Positions 1-13,316 of a DNA stretch of 64,000 nucleotides are shown piece by piece (positions within the stretch are counted from its first letter, which is position 1; the number at the start of each line of letters is the position of its first letter). The notes below the pieces were generated by a model that was given only the letters and a program-made list of their open reading frames with translations, was not told the origin of the DNA and made no database searches. The stretch covers positions 8,949,182 to 9,013,181 of the forward strand of contig CM040445.1 of the NCBI GenBank assembly GCA_022749755.1, read 5' to 3'. The position numbers and the translations under genes are program-made. The DNA comes from Azadirachta indica. Taxonomy: Eukaryota > Streptophyta > Magnoliopsida > Sapindales > Meliaceae.

Positions 1-649
1 TACATTAACAATTCAAATAGTAATTACATATTAAAAATAAATGAAATAAAATATAAATAAACATTAATTTGTAAATAAAATATATTATAATACAATATAC
101 TTGTGATTATATTGTAATTCATTTATATATGGTTAAAATATGTATAATATAATAAAAATAAAAGATATTATTTTTAAAATAATAAATTTATGATATATTA
201 ATAAATATTATATTATTAATGTACTAAAAAATAATAATATTATTTATCCTATTAATATATTTTAGATAAATATATTATATATATATATTTTTAAATTTTA
301 AAGATTTAATAATTATTTTTGTAAATAACTATTATTAATAGGCTCATAATTGTCATTTTATACTAAATTGACAATATAATGAGTATTTTTGAAACTATTA
401 AGACTAATAAATCTAATAACCCAAACCTTAAGGACTTAAAAATCCTCTACCCTTTTATTGATAATATTAAAGAGGCAAAAAAAAAAAAAAGTATTGCCTC
501 TTGAAGATTCTCCTAGAAATGATTTTTTTATATATATATAGTACAGCAAGCTATTTCTTCATTTAAAGTTAGATTCAAACATTTTAACTGTTTGATGATA
601 TTTTTGAATTTTTATTTATTTGAAAATTTTACAATCATTGAACGACAAT
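1..649. other. AT-rich intergenic DNA with foldback fragment
   Basis: No gene is visible. The stretch is almost entirely A and T. Parts of it (about 60-130 and 355-420) resemble stretches inside the foldback element at 58.1-59.5 kb, so this is probably the end of another copy cut by the window edge. A poly-A run lies near 478-490. Confidence 0.5.
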
Positions 650-2490
650 ATTTTGAAAAAAGATATTTTACTTTACCCCTAACTTTTTGAAGAAAAATAA
701 TTTATCCCTAAATTTTTAATATATGTGAGAAATTCCTTAATTTTAAAAGAATGTGAAGATATCTCTGATTTTAATAGAAATAGGAAAATACTCTTTGAGA
801 TACCTATACTTATTTTAAATTGACTATTTTACCCCATTAACTATTAGAAGATCTATAAAATAAGTATACTATCTTTATTTTTATTTGGTAATAATTAATA
901 TAATTTTATTCCAACATTTAAATTTGAAATTTATTTAAATTTGAAATTTATAATAATATTTTGACTTTTAATTATTATAAATTTCAAATTTAAATGTTAA
1001 AATAAAATTATATTGATTATTACAAAATAAAAAATAAAGATAATTTATATGTCTTCTAATACTTATGGGGTAAAGCACTCAATTTGAAATAAAAATAAAT
1101 AATAATCTCATGGTGTATTTTTCTATTTCTACTAAAGTTAAGAGATATCTTTTTATTTTTTTAAAAGTTAGGGGAGTTTCTCACACAAATTAGAAACTTA
1201 GGGGTGAGTAGGGATGGCAAAAAATTCTCGCAGAGTGGTGACCCGACCCATTCGGATTGGAGATCAGAAAATGATTTTAAGAAAAATTGGGATCGGGTTC
1301 AGGGACAATGTTTGGTCCCCGATTTGAAAACGCGTCGGGGAGGGGGATGTCCCTCGTTCCCCAACCCATCCCCAATTCCCAAAAAAATTCAAAATTATTT
1401 TGTAAAATTACAATTATATCTAACTTATTTAATAAATAATTATATAAGTTTTAATTTCTCAATTTTATCAATTAAATCCTTAAAAAAATTTATACTTTTT
1501 AATTTAATCAATTAGATCCTTTACATAACATTATTATATTTTTTTAAAATCTTAAATTCTTAATTATATGTATTAAAAAAATGGAAAATCCTAGACTAAA
1601 GAAAACTCTTACCCTTTCACAACCACCCTCAAAATATTTTTTTGGCAAAATTATTGAAAAATAAAAAATTTAATATTAATTTATATATTTTCTCTAATAT
1701 TATAAATTCTATTAAAAATTATATCATAATTAATTACTATACTTATTTATTTTTCTATTTATATAGGTTAATAAAAAAATTATAGAAAATATATTAATCA
1801 AATTTGATATTTTGTTCTAATAAAATTATTATAAATTGTGTCAATTAAATTAACGATTATTGTCCATCACTTTATTTTCATCAATTAATTTATGAGATTA
1901 TTTTGTCTTTTTAAATTTGGAGATTCCTAAACCTAATTGTTTATATATTCAATCACATCTCTTAAAAGAATATTATATCATATTTTCAATTTGGTAGTTG
2001 TTAAAAGATTAACATTATTAGTTGTAATTAAATCAGCTCTTTTTCCTAATGACAAATATATATATATATATCTCTATTTTGCTCATTTTGCTTTATTAAA
2101 ACAAAAATATTTTAAAATCAGGAAAACATTAGAAGACAAACAACTAATTAATTGGTTTTTTGTGCAGGCATTGGGAAAAAAAATCGCATCTTTAATAATG
2201 TCTTCATAATCATTAATATTAAATATTTTTTATTTATATATTACATCAAACAAGCATGAGTGGTCTAATGGTAAGTAATGTGTTAGCTCTTCTTGAAGTC
2301 CTTGCTTTGAATACTGAGAACAATAACGATTTTTCTTTATTTCTGTGGTCAAAGAGAGGTCAAAGTCAGGGCGAATACTTAGAACAGCAACAAGGATGGG
2401 GATTTCTAACCCATTGCTAACCCTAGGGATGAGTTGCTTTTTCTCAAAAGTTAAAGATGGGAGTACAATATCCTATCTAAAAAATTATGC
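650..2490. repeat. Foldback (palindromic) element, interrupted by a hAT
   Basis: A long imperfect inverted repeat. The left arm, about 650-945, pairs with a right arm that runs from about 965 to 1208 and resumes at 2434-2490 after the inserted hAT element. The arms share stretches such as ATTTAAATTTGAAATTTATA and the pattern of short runs interrupted by TTACCCC/GGGGTAA. There is no coding potential. The loop is only about 20-40 bases, so the uninterrupted element would fold into a hairpin of roughly 300 base pairs. The same family recurs at 2.7-5.5 kb. Confidence 0.65.
1209..2425. mobile_element. Non-autonomous hAT element (1.2 kb)
   Basis: The left end reads TAGGGATGGCAA and the right end is its imperfect inverse (TTGCTAACCCTA). 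Flanking 8-mers are GGGGTGAG (1201-1208) and GGGATGAG (2426-2433), a 7-of-8 match, which fits the 8-bp target duplication of hAT elements. Removing the element restores continuity of the foldback right arm on either side. It encodes no transposase; the ORFs inside (for example 1204-1515) have no recognisable domain. A sibling with the same internal layout lies at 55,961-57,122. Confidence 0.75.
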
Positions 2491-2726
2491 ATTAATCTTG
2501 AAAAAAGTTTTAAAACATAATATAATTTTTGATATTGATGGTTTAGATTTGTTTATTAAATTAGTAAAGTTTTAAGAGAAGTTTTATGAAGTGAAACAAA
2601 TACTCTACTTGATACACTGAACTTTATATGTATATATATATATGTAATGTATTCATTTTCTAACCTATATATTGCTTGTAGGATATGATCAATCAACTCT
2701 AAAAATAATTTGGCAGAAAGACATTT

Positions 2727-5525
2727 TTGAAAAGAATATTGTATTTTACCTCCTAGGATTAAGAAAAAAAGCAATATACCACTAAGTTTTTAGTAAATAA
2801 AAATACTCTTGATTTTAAGAAATATGGAAATAACTCTAAAACTATTGTTTTTATTTCAAATTGACTATTTTACCTCTTAACCATTAAAAAACATATAAAA
2901 TAAACATATTACTCTTATTTTTATTCTGTAATAATAAATACAATTTTATTCTAATATTTAAATTTAGATATAATAATAATAATAATAATATTTTGATCCT
3001 TGATATGTTCATTAATTCACATACATTATTGTCATATATTCCTTAAGTTGATATGTTATTTCTTGTATTTTTTAATTTTTTAGTCGCATTTCATGTTTTG
3101 TAAGTGTTTCTAAGGAAAGGTTACAAATCAAGTTTAATTGAACGGAAATCAGGCTTTTCGATAATGAAGTATTTCAATGAGAAGAGATAAAAATGCAACA
3201 CAAACATGCATCAGTGATTCTTTCCATTGATGTTAGGCTAAAGGAGCAGAAAACATATCATGGGTAGCAAAAATGGAAATGTTGAGTAATCATAACTTCG
3301 TCTACACAGCTCAAAATCACGTTCCATTTGTTGTGTTAGAAACTAGAATTCAAAACTTTTTAATAATATATCATGAGCAATAGATATGGCATACCCGCAC
3401 TATCAAGTGTGTACGGCCTTCCCATGCCCTCTACCCTTTGCACCAAAATGCAAGGAAACAAGTGCAAGGTAAGGCACGATGGGTGGCTTGCCCGCACCAA
3501 CCTAGGCACATAGCTGCGCCATACTCATTGTTATCCAGCGCCCCTACCTTACCATCTTTGCATACTAACTCATCCTATGCTGCGCCTTAGATCCGCTTGA
3601 ACCAAATGACGTCCTTTCATGATTTTTGTCCATCAAATTAACCTTCAATGGCCAAATTTGAGTATTTTCTTGGTTTTTGTGATATTCTTACCTTAGTCAC
3701 CTTCTATAAAAAACAAAAATGGGTTTTTGATAAAGTGGGGAGAATTTTGGGGAAGAGAGCTTAGCCTACAACAAGAGGAATTACAAGAAAATTGGTGGAC
3801 ATGAAAGACAAATTGATTTTATCTTCTTTATCCCATGTCTCTTTCTTGTAATTTGGAGGTTTTAATTATATACTTAAGTGGCTAAACCTCTTAGTTCAGG
3901 TAAGAGTTGAAGCCTTAATTGTAAACATTCATGGGTTAACATAAGCTAGATTCTTAGAACTTAATAAAGTGATTCTTATTTATATTATACCGATTGATTA
4001 GTGTTATTTAATCGAATGTTTTAGGATTTGTAACTTTGATTATTACATGCTTCAATGATTTGGGAATGCCAACGTAGATTTTGGAACATGCTTCAATGGT
4101 TTAGGAATGGCAACCTAGACTTTGAAGACGTAATGTATTAATGCAAATCTAAGGATCACACCAATCCAAGGGTTGAATTACAACCTTTATTATTGAATCG
4201 GAAAATATATTAATGTAAGGTTTGAGGACCACATCAATCTTTTATCTTGATTGCTTCACATATAAATGAGTTATATTAATCAAATAACCACATCAATTTA
4301 ATTGTTAATGCAAAGTTTTCTTGTTTCATAATATCTAATGTATTCTTATCAAGTTCACAATAGCCCACATCAAGCATTGTTGCATGTCCTATGATAGACG
4401 AGTTAAATCCTACACCAAGATTAACTTATAATCAATGACAAGTTGACCCGTGAAAGTCGTTCATCGCATGTAAGAAGACTAACGCTGACCTAAGTTTTAT
4501 GTACTTAATACCTTGAATATAACAATCAACGATCGATTCTCAAACCCTAACACCTTAATTGCCCCAACTTAGTCCTTCGGTCGATTTTGCTATTTTAATT
4601 CATTAGTAATTAGCTTAGTTTAATTTTTAATTAATCACATCATCCCTCTTTCATTCGATCTAAGATTTCCTAGCTACGAAACGCTGATTTATTCCTGTGG
4701 GATTGATCTCGCAGAATACGTATCGTGTTACCTGTGATTTGTATACTTGCAAGTTTATAATTAAAATGAACAACAATCCTTAATTATTTTTCTCCTTCCA
4801 AATTTGTTATCAAAATTTATAAAAATATTAATTGTGTACAATTTTTAAAATTGATCATTTATTTAAAATAGTTTTATTTTAAACATTATGTATAATTAAA
4901 TTGTCAAAATTATGTATAATTATGTAAAAATTTAGCAAATTTTAAAAGCAAATTTTATATTTAAAACATTTTACAATTAATGTTACATAGTTTTTTAAAA
5001 TAAACCATTTTACAATATTAAAAAAAGAATAATTAATATTGTTAAAATAAAATAAGAATATTATTATCATAATTTTTAATATTATTTGAATAATTATATA
5101 AATAATTATTCAAACATAATTTAAAATAAAACAAATTTTTAAATAAATGATCTAATTTAAAAATTATATATATATTAATATTGTTAAAAAAATTTCATAA
5201 CAAATTTGAAAGGAGAAAAAAATTAAGGATTAAAATATTATTATTACTTTTAAATTTAAGCATTAGGATAAGATTATACTAATTATTATAAAATAAAAAA
5301 TAAAAATAAAAATAATATAATTATTTTATATTTTTTAATAGTTGAAGGTAAAATAATCGATTTAAATTAATAATAGTAATTTCAGTGATATCTTAATAAT
5401 TTTTTTAAAAATCAGAGGATATCTTAACTTACTAAAAGTTCACAAATATATTGTTTATACCCAAAATTTAGGGGTAAAGATGGAAAGTATAATACCTCTT
5501 TCTCAAAATTAAAGTTAATAAAATA
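2727..5525. repeat. Foldback element, second copy, interrupted by a solo LTR
   Basis: The left arm is 2727-3000 continuing at 4776-4990; the right arm is about 5000-5525 in inverse orientation. Matching landmarks are the CCTTAATTATTTTTCTCC stretch near 4780 and its inverse near 5210-5230, and the inner AT-rich sequence. Sequence relatedness to the element at 650-2490 is clear in the outer arms. No coding capacity. Confidence 0.6.
3001..4775. mobile_element. Solo LTR of an LTR retrotransposon
   Basis: The segment begins TGATATGTTCATT and ends AATGAACAACA, giving the TG...CA termini and short inverted ends of an LTR. It is flanked by the 5-bp direct repeat ATCCT (2996-3000 and 4776-4780), and removing it rejoins the foldback arm. 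It contains no gag or pol reading frame. Near its 3' end it has a CCTGTGGGATTGATCTCGCA stretch of the sort common near the ends of plant LTR elements. A single 1.77 kb LTR with a perfect target duplication implies loss of the internal region by LTR-LTR recombination. The element family is not identified. Confidence 0.65.
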
Positions 5526-5926
5526 TTATCTAAAATCACTAATATCACAAGAAAACTCAAGTGAATTGACTTATATTATTTGTTTAAGAAATATATGTTA
5601 ACTAAATTTGAATACTAAAAATTTAATTAATAATATTAGACTTTTCAAAAAGTTACAACAATAAATTTAAATAAATAATTTGTTTAATATACATATATAA
5701 TATAAATATAAATTTGAAAACGCCCTAATGTAAAATTTTCGTCTGAGGCCCCAGATTTCCCTCACAATGCATACAAGTCGTCTTCCTTTGGAGCCAAACA
5801 CAAAGGATACTTTCCTTCCAATAATAGTTAGTACAATGATAATAATAATGTTAATAACTGATCTTACTATATATATTGAGTTGCTAAATGAGTTAATACA
5901 ATTCATACTTTGCAATATCAACACAC
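5526..5926. other. 3' flank of the kinase gene
   Basis: AT-rich DNA immediately downstream of the kinase stop codon on the minus strand; it should contain the 3' untranslated region. I do not see a second gene. The overlapping ORFs on both strands are short and compositionally biased. Confidence 0.4.
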
Positions 5927-8900
5927 TCAACTCTTTCGAACTGCTGCTGCTCCACTATCTCTGCAAATCAAGCTTGATATTCTCTGAATTATGTCTTCAA
6001 ATGATATACGCTGATTCGGATCACTGCTCAGTTTTAATGAGATACAAGGTTTAGTTTCTATTAGCTTAGATGAAGACAAGATAACGATGATTCAGTCAAG
6101 TGTGCACCTTTCCCAGCAATCATGAATAATGGACGCCAATTGGGGATCAAGTCCTTCTGGAAGCTCTAATCTTCTATCCATGAAGCCTACAACTCCAACT
6201 ACCTTCTCATTTTCGAATGGAAGACAATGGTTTTAGTGATATCAGAAAGATGAATCCAATGCAGGCATGATACAAAGTAGTTTTTTTCTGACCTGTAAAG
6301 CATTTAGGTTGTTCCACGGGACTGCGAGCGTCATCAGTTCCCATAATATGACTCCAAAACTAAACACATCAGACCTGTTTAAGTAGAACGAACAAAATCG
6401 ATTAGTGGTGGAAGTTGTTGTAGTCCTTGAATGGTAGACCAGAAAGAACATTGAAATTATCATCTACATTGATGATCAGATAAAGAGTAGGATCCTTATA
6501 TTTTGATGTATTTAGGTCAATTAAGCGATCATTCATTTTGTGTAAACAACTCCATGAAAGATAATGAGATTGAATAGCCAAATTGTCTATAGAGGAATTT
6601 AAAGATCAGTTTTAGAAATTACTTTTCATTTGAAGGCTCATTCCGGAGAACTTCAGGGGCCATCCACTGAGGCTGTTGAGGCAAGAAAAATCAAAACAAA
6701 AGTGGTTGCTGTAGCATTAATATCATCAACAAAATAAAGAGAATTTTGAGAAGAAACAGAGAGAAATAGAAAAAGTGACATATCATAACTGTTCCTCTCC
6801 CAGATTTTGCAGTTAGGTAGGTTGCATTCTTCAATTTTGACAGGCCAAAATCTCCAACCTAAGAGGGAAAAAAAAATTTACCTTATACATGGATTCAGAA
6901 CTAATCTGCTTACTAATTAAAAACATTAACAGCACAGCGCTCATTACCTTGACAGTCCAATTTCTATCAACAAGCAAATTAGACGATTTTAGGTCTCTAT
7001 GTACTATTGGTGGGTTTCTGCAATGCAAATAATTCATCCCCCTAGCCTGCAGTTCATAAGTGTTGAATCTTAGTTTAATAGCTAACAAGCTTAAAAATCT
7101 TCTAGTCATAAAACACACAAACAAAGAGAATAACACACAATGTCAAGGGCCATTCTTAAACGCCGCTTTATGTCTAATGCCTGACTGTTCTTGTGAAGAA
7201 TTTTGAAAAGGCTTCCCCTGATAATGAGAAAGAGTAACAACATTATCCAATCATGATAAGAAAAGCACATAGAAGAATTTAGTAACTGGCATCATTTATC
7301 CACTAATGCAATTAAGGGCATACAATATAACCTGAAATCAGTAAACTAACACTGACTTTACCAAGACTTGGTACTACCACTTAACCATTCCCTACCAGAC
7401 ATAACACTTGTATTACCTGGGTAAGAACTCGGTGACAATAGCAAGTCTTTCTTGCGAAGAAATTGCTCCCATGAATAACAATACATTTGGATGCCTTAAT
7501 TTTTTCATGATATCAATCTGAAGCATATGAAAATCGATTTTGGGATCAGCTATTTCTTTTCTGAAACTTCAATTACAACAAAACTGAGTTTCAAAATACC
7601 TCTTTTTGATAGCTATGTAAGGTGTCCTCACTGTACTCGTTCCCAAAGTAGACCTTAACAGCAACATCCTAATAATGTAAACAAGTATTTTTCAACTGAG
7701 AAATTTGACTTTACACATTTATTCAATATTAAGAATTGAAAAAAAGTGATCTAGAAGCTCACAGATCCATTCCAGAGTCCACGATAAACAATAGCATATG
7801 AACCTGTAATGCAAGAACAAATACACTTAACAAGTGTGAAATTGGAAACTTCCATTTTTCTCTTCATACCTACAAATTTGAGCATAAGGCTTAATTGAGT
7901 TATAAAGAAAAAAATTATAGCGGATGAATGATGTGCATAGTGTTGAAGCTACAAATTTACTTCAAAGGTGTCGGGAAATGAGGAAAATTTTTATAAATTG
8001 TTAAGACACAGCAAATATACACAATCTTCTTGTAGTTTTGGGTGCAAAATTTTGTGAATAAGAATTTCACTTTTATATATGTGTGCATAAATAACAATTC
8101 AAACGTGAAAATAGAAAATAAAGCAAGTTGGGCATTTGTCTGAAAAAACGTTAATATCTACCTTATTTCAGGCCAAACTTCAGTTTATATGTAAATCCAC
8201 AGGCAATGCTTACCTTGCCCAATCTCCTGTCCCAGTTGCAGGTCTTCCCATTGGATTTCGCAATCTACTGCAGCATTTGATTCATTATCCCCTTTGCTTG
8301 ATGAGCTTTCATGACTACCAATGCCCTCCTCAAAACAACAGAACTGTCTATCATCTGGCTCCAATCCATTAACATCTTGGCAGTCTAATCTTGGTGACAA
8401 TTCTCCAAGTCTCGATAACGCACAACAATCATGGCAATCTCTTGAAGAACCCAGTTCACAGATCTCTTCAGAAGCATTTCGAAATGTATTCTCGTATACA
8501 TTTGCATATGCAGTTTTAGCTGCAGAAGAAGAATTTGTTTCACTGGGGCTTTCTTCTTTATCTTTACTACCAGTTGTGTGCTGATACAGAAGTGTAGGAG
8601 AATGAAGCACATCTCTTTCATCATCGCCTAATGATTTATCACTTGCCCCATTTCGGCCATCATTAACACTACAATTGCCAGTTTCCCTGATGTGCAGCTT
8701 CGCTAAGACCTTTGCTGCCTATAAATTTCCAAATAGAAAATGTTTAGCAGACTGCTATCTAAGGCAGAGGTTAAATACAATGACAAGATAAATCTAGATG
8801 AGTGACCATTATCTTTCTTGATTACAAATTAAGAAAGCTCATTGATGCCATGGAAGTTAAAATATAATTCAAATTCCAACTAGCAGACACAAGCAAATAG

Positions 8901-10998
8901 CATATCATAAAATTTAATATGTCATGTCAATAATGGATTTCTAGCACCATTCTGAGTAGATGTTCAGCAATTGACAAGATGTATATATTCTCAAGATAAC
9001 TGTGAAGACATGGTTCAATAATGGCTAAATATAATTCCAAAGTCTCAATATAATCATTATAACAGGCAGTAAAAGTATCTTAAATTAAGGTAAAAGAAAG
9101 TTGATACAATTTTTGAAGGCTGAGCAAATTCAAATGCAGATTCATCCTTCCCAGAACTCCTTGAAGTCATGGCCTTCCCATTGTGGAAACTGGAATTTGG
9201 TTCTTCTTCCTGAAATAATGAAAATTACTTGGAAATCTTTTCTTGTTGTACAAGCAAACAGAATTGAGATGTAAGACTTACCATGGTACAACATTTCTCA
9301 TTGTCTGCACCATCTCCATGCCTCCGCAGCAGAAGCTTTGATGCCTGATTAGTACAATTATAAAAGTGAACAAACCTGCCAAAAAATTAAGTGAAACAGA
9401 ACTAGAAAAGAGAAAGAGAAAGGAAAGACAATATAGAATTGTGTACATAAGCACCAGATTGGAAACAGATGATGCTATCTGCGTCACTGGTGCAATCTGT
9501 GGTCGTGGTGGGTGCCACTGAATCCTCTTGATGTTTAATCCACGTACTTTACCACAATCCTGGTTTTTTCTTATGTTTTCTGGATTTATACTATTGAATA
9601 TTGTTGCATCACTTGAAACAGTGATAAAACCAGCTAGCTCACCATCCTCGTATAATGAGCTTTTTGTCAACATTGCCATAAAGATTTCACCGGACCTCTG
9701 TTTGAAAGGAAACTGGCCTGACCATGATTGCTCAGAGGCTAACCGTCCCATGATTTTCTTGTAAGGGCTATGGAATTCTTCTGCTACAAGAAACTCTTCA
9801 TCTCTACGCCCAAGGACTTCATAGTCCTTCCATCCATAGAGATTTTCAGCAGAATGATTCCTGAAATAAAAATGTTTATTCATATTTACTATGTCATCAA
9901 AGTGAGCATCTAAAGGAAGAATACAAGGTAGGAAAACTGTCACTTAGTTTTTTTTCTCTCTTCTAATAGTTGGATATTTCTGACATTAGGATTTAACTAC
10001 TACCAAATCAGAAAACTATAAGATAAGATTGAAGCTTCACTGCTGACCTGAGTGTGTACATATGTTTTTCAATGAGTTAAAAACTTCTGGCCTGTGCTCC
10101 TATCGCTACGCTGTAACTTCAAACAACAGTCTAATAAGTGGAGAACCAATCCTCAGTCTAATAAGTAGGGTAATTCTTCTTTCAACATATTCTAAGATCT
10201 CACCAGATAACAAAGAATCTTCATGAATTTGCAGTCTGCTTCCTTTTAGTAGATTGATAGTTTGACAAACAATTCACCACTATTTCCATTTCGGGCCAAT
10301 ATATGACAGCGTACGTGGATTGCAATGAGCCAATGACATTCATTACTAAATTTCAATCTCCACTTTAAGGGGAAAAGTCGAAGTACTTTGAGAACGAGGA
10401 AAAAATCAAGCACCATCAAATGAAAGTGTACTAAAAAGATTTTAAGCAAACATTCACTGTGAACTTTTGCCAAACATCTAAATGATCACTGTGCAGTCCA
10501 CCACCACCCCACCATTTTCAATTCTGATATGTTTTCCACTCGAATATTATTGAAAAGACACAATCCACTACCTAAAAATCAACAGAATCTTGTTCTGTTA
10601 ATCTATCATTTGTCAACTTTAACTTGAAAAGTCATAGCAATACGCAACACGTTAACCAAAACAACCACAACCCACATTTCAAACTCAAGGAACAGAAAAA
10701 CTTGTTCATAAACAAACTCATAACAATAATAAATTACATACCAATATATGATCTCTCCAGAAGAAGCAGTGCAGACATGAACTGCTTGTCCCATGGACTC
10801 CAATACGCTTCTGTAGGGAGTCCCTTCATTGAAGAAGCCCCAGGACGTGGGCATCTCCTCATCAGTTTTTCTCTTTTCTTGTGTTAACAACTCATCCAAT
10901 TCTTCTCTCAGCTGTGCATGACTCTCTTCCAAACGCTGAAACCGATCCACCAAGACTCGGTACCGACTCGTAGCAGCTGCTTGATCATCTCCAACCAT
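5927..10998 (-). CDS. PAS-domain Raf-like MAP kinase kinase kinase
   Basis: A predicted soluble serine/threonine(-tyrosine) protein kinase of the plant Raf-like MAPKKK group that carries an N-terminal PAS sensor domain. I resolve 15 exons, all in phase: 10998-10742, 9860-9455, 9344-9282, 9209-9108, 8718-8214, 7803-7763, 7668-7600, 7517-7417, 7217-7139, 7046-6948, 6858-6790, 6672-6623, 6374-6293, 6202-6108, 6023-5927. Together they encode 704 residues. Residues 12-45 look like a coiled coil. The PAS domain is about 58-180 ([10 protein letters not shown] at its core), and a Ser/Asn-rich linker follows. The kinase domain is about 435-690: glycine loop GQGSYAIVY, DVAVK lysine at 463, HRDLKSSN at 557-564, DFG at 577-579 and APE near 602. 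The third loop glycine is alanine. ATG 10998 is chosen because MVGDDQ starts the coiled coil; an in-frame ATG at 11061 would add 21 residues. The closest Arabidopsis group, from memory, is the RAF7-RAF11 (B2) kinases. Confidence 0.93.
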
Positions 10999-11146
10999 CT
11001 TGACTCGCCGGGGCCGGAAGATATGCAGCGTCGAGGTGAGAATCAGGGTCAGGGTGTCCACTAAGCAAGCATATATGATATTTGTTACTCCATGTAATAT
11101 TTTATTACTTTTATTACATCGTTTCTGTTTGTACTACAGTTGGTCG

Positions 11147-11156
11147 CCACGTGTCC
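11147..11156. promoter_or_regulatory. G-box / ABRE upstream of the kinase gene
   Basis: GCCACGTGTC contains the palindromic G-box CACGTG (11149-11154) and reads as an ABA-responsive element on both strands (ACGTGTC on plus, ACGTGGC on minus). It lies about 150 bases upstream of the kinase start codon, in the likely core promoter or 5' leader. Such elements bind bZIP factors of the ABF/AREB type. That the site is used here is inference. Confidence 0.5.
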
Positions 11157-13200
11157 GTGGCCGGCAAGGGGAAGCTATCAGGTGTGTACTGGTGTAGCAT
11201 CGGGGACGGTCAATCAGCATAACCAGAACGAGAGATTCTTTTCAAAAATTAGAGCTTGATTCGAGCTTCCTATTGGCTAAAACAAAACCCAACTGAAGCG
11301 AACAGAACCTAAAGTGGTTTTGTGTTCCGAAACTGACCCTAATTCAGAAGTTAATTACCCTTCATGCCCTCGCTTGCCGCCATTGGTCTCAATCAGATCA
11401 CATTAATCAAAGCACAGAGTCCAACAGAGGTATCGGGTTAGGGTTAGGTTGCTTGCACTCAACTACATTCAATTATTTTACAACTTGCAGACGTGGCTTG
11501 CTGTCTCCTCTAGTCAAAAGTACGTATTGCAATAGTATTTTATTTGAAAAAAAAGATAGTTGGATATTTAAAATATAATTTAATGCAAATATATTAAAAA
11601 ATTTATTTATTTAGTTTTTCTAAAAAAGTTTAAAATTTATTTATTTAATTTCTCGTCCGTTGAATAAGTCATACTTCAAATAAAAATTAGTCTCTTTTTG
11701 TTACACATTTTTAAAATTAATTATATTAATATATAAATTAAGAAATTTATAATTTAATAATATAAATAACGATTTATTTTGAATATATCACTAATATTAA
11801 ATAAGAATTAAATGAATAATTTTTTAAATTATTATAATTAAACCAAATTTTTTTTTTATTTTTTAATCTTTTTTAAGAAAACTGTAAATGTATTGGTTTT
11901 ACGCGGAGTTGGTATCGTAATGCGTCTCCTCCAAATAAATTAAAAAAAATAAGAAAACTAACAGTTTAATCCTTCAACTTTCAAAAACGGAACAATCAGC
12001 ATATATTATATCAATTATAATAATTTAATCCCTACTCTTTTATAATATGTGCCATGGTACCAGTGGTTAAAATGTTATACGTGATACAATTATGTGACAT
12101 TTTGTTATTTTATTAAAGCTTCGGGGTGAAATGTTATTAATCCAATAAATAAATACTTTCTTGTCTTATAAAATGTAAGCCGTTGATCTTGAGAGCCTCT
12201 AGCGGGTAGTCTGGGGAACAGCCCTCCATGCTTGCTTGCTGATTTCATGACTGTGCCAACGCCAACTGTACTTGCACTTAGTTTCTCACAATCTGTCTTT
12301 CAATGTTATGATTATTTATTCATAAGCAAAGCACTAACGGCACAACCGGTCACATCACAATTGCACCCACAATTTTGTCAACAGTCATAATTTATTACTC
12401 AATTTTTTAATTAATGATTCGTTATCCTTTATATTTTTTTAATATTTTATTATTTTTCAAAATTTTATTTTATTTTTTAATATTTTTAAATTAAATAAGT
12501 AATAAAATATAAAAATATATATATAAATAATGATATATTAATTAAAAAATAAGAAACAATAGACATTTTCCCTTTATTTTATAATAGACCTTTTTAACTA
12601 ATAAAACATAGTTTATTTTTTTCATTTATGTTTCCATATAAATATTTAAAAATTAATAATTTTATTTATTATATCTTTATAAATAATTAGTCTAATAAAC
12701 TAAATGTTATGAACTAATTAATTTATCAAAACTTTAGAAACTCATAAATTCTTTGTCTTTTATTATAAACTTTCTCAATTTTATATTAGAGAAATGTATA
12801 CTTTTTTATACTATTAACATATAATTTTAGTTGGTGCGAATTTAATTAAAATTAAAGAGTTTATACAAGATAATTTAAATTAAAAGATATTTTAGATGAA
12901 GAACTTAACAATTGATAATTGATATTGAGTAAAAAAAAGTTGAATTCTTGGCAAAATTTTTTAAAAAATGATAAAAGAATATCGAATAACAGAATATATT
13001 TGATAAAGTTGCTTATATGTTGTCATTTTAAGCCACACAATACAAGAAACAAGGGTTCGTAATTGGTTCCATTAGTAATTGATTCAAAATTCACAAATGT
13101 AGAATTTAACAATGACATGTATTTGTTAGGCAAGATTCTGAAGACGAGCTAGAAAGGAGGCTCTTGTAATAGATTTCTTGGGTTTTTAAAGCTAGTTAGG
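11157..13200. other. Intergenic DNA, no gene seen
   Basis: The first 350 bases (to about 11,500) are less AT-rich and are probably kinase promoter. The rest is AT-rich with no convincing ORF, RNA gene or terminal repeats. A moderately GC-rich patch at about 12,180-12,380 has no coding frame I recognise. Confidence 0.4.
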
Positions 13201-13239
13201 ATTGATTAGGCAAAATCAATAGATGTACCTAATTATTTA

Positions 13240-13316
13240 TACTTGTTTTGAGTAGGTTTTCTGAGCATTCTTGTTTAAACCTGTTTTCAGTAGGTTTTTT
13301 TGAGCATTCTTGAATC
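13240..13316. repeat. Short tandem duplication
   Basis: Two imperfect copies of a unit of about 33 bases containing AGTAGGTTTT.TGAGCATTCTTG lie side by side. The small minus-strand ORF that covers them (13,229-13,417) owes its internal repeat KQECS/IQECS to this duplication and has no recognisable domain. Confidence 0.4.

Noticed and set aside
2264..2310. tRNA-like phrase AGTGGTCTAATGGTAAG
   Set aside because: It lies inside the non-autonomous hAT and recurs in its sibling at about 57,040; no cloverleaf can be drawn.
8321..8584. Plus-strand ORF over the kinase linker exon
   Set aside because: Antisense shadow of exon 5 of the kinase; the sense frame continues in phase into both neighbouring exons.
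9528..9764. Plus-strand ORF over the PAS exon
   Set aside because: It is a shadow of the minus-strand PAS coding exon (9455-9860), which is strongly supported.
11061..11061. Alternative kinase start codon (adds 21 residues)
   Set aside because: The added residues have no similarity to anything I recognise, and the ATG at 10,998 directly precedes the coiled-coil region. The choice remains tentative.
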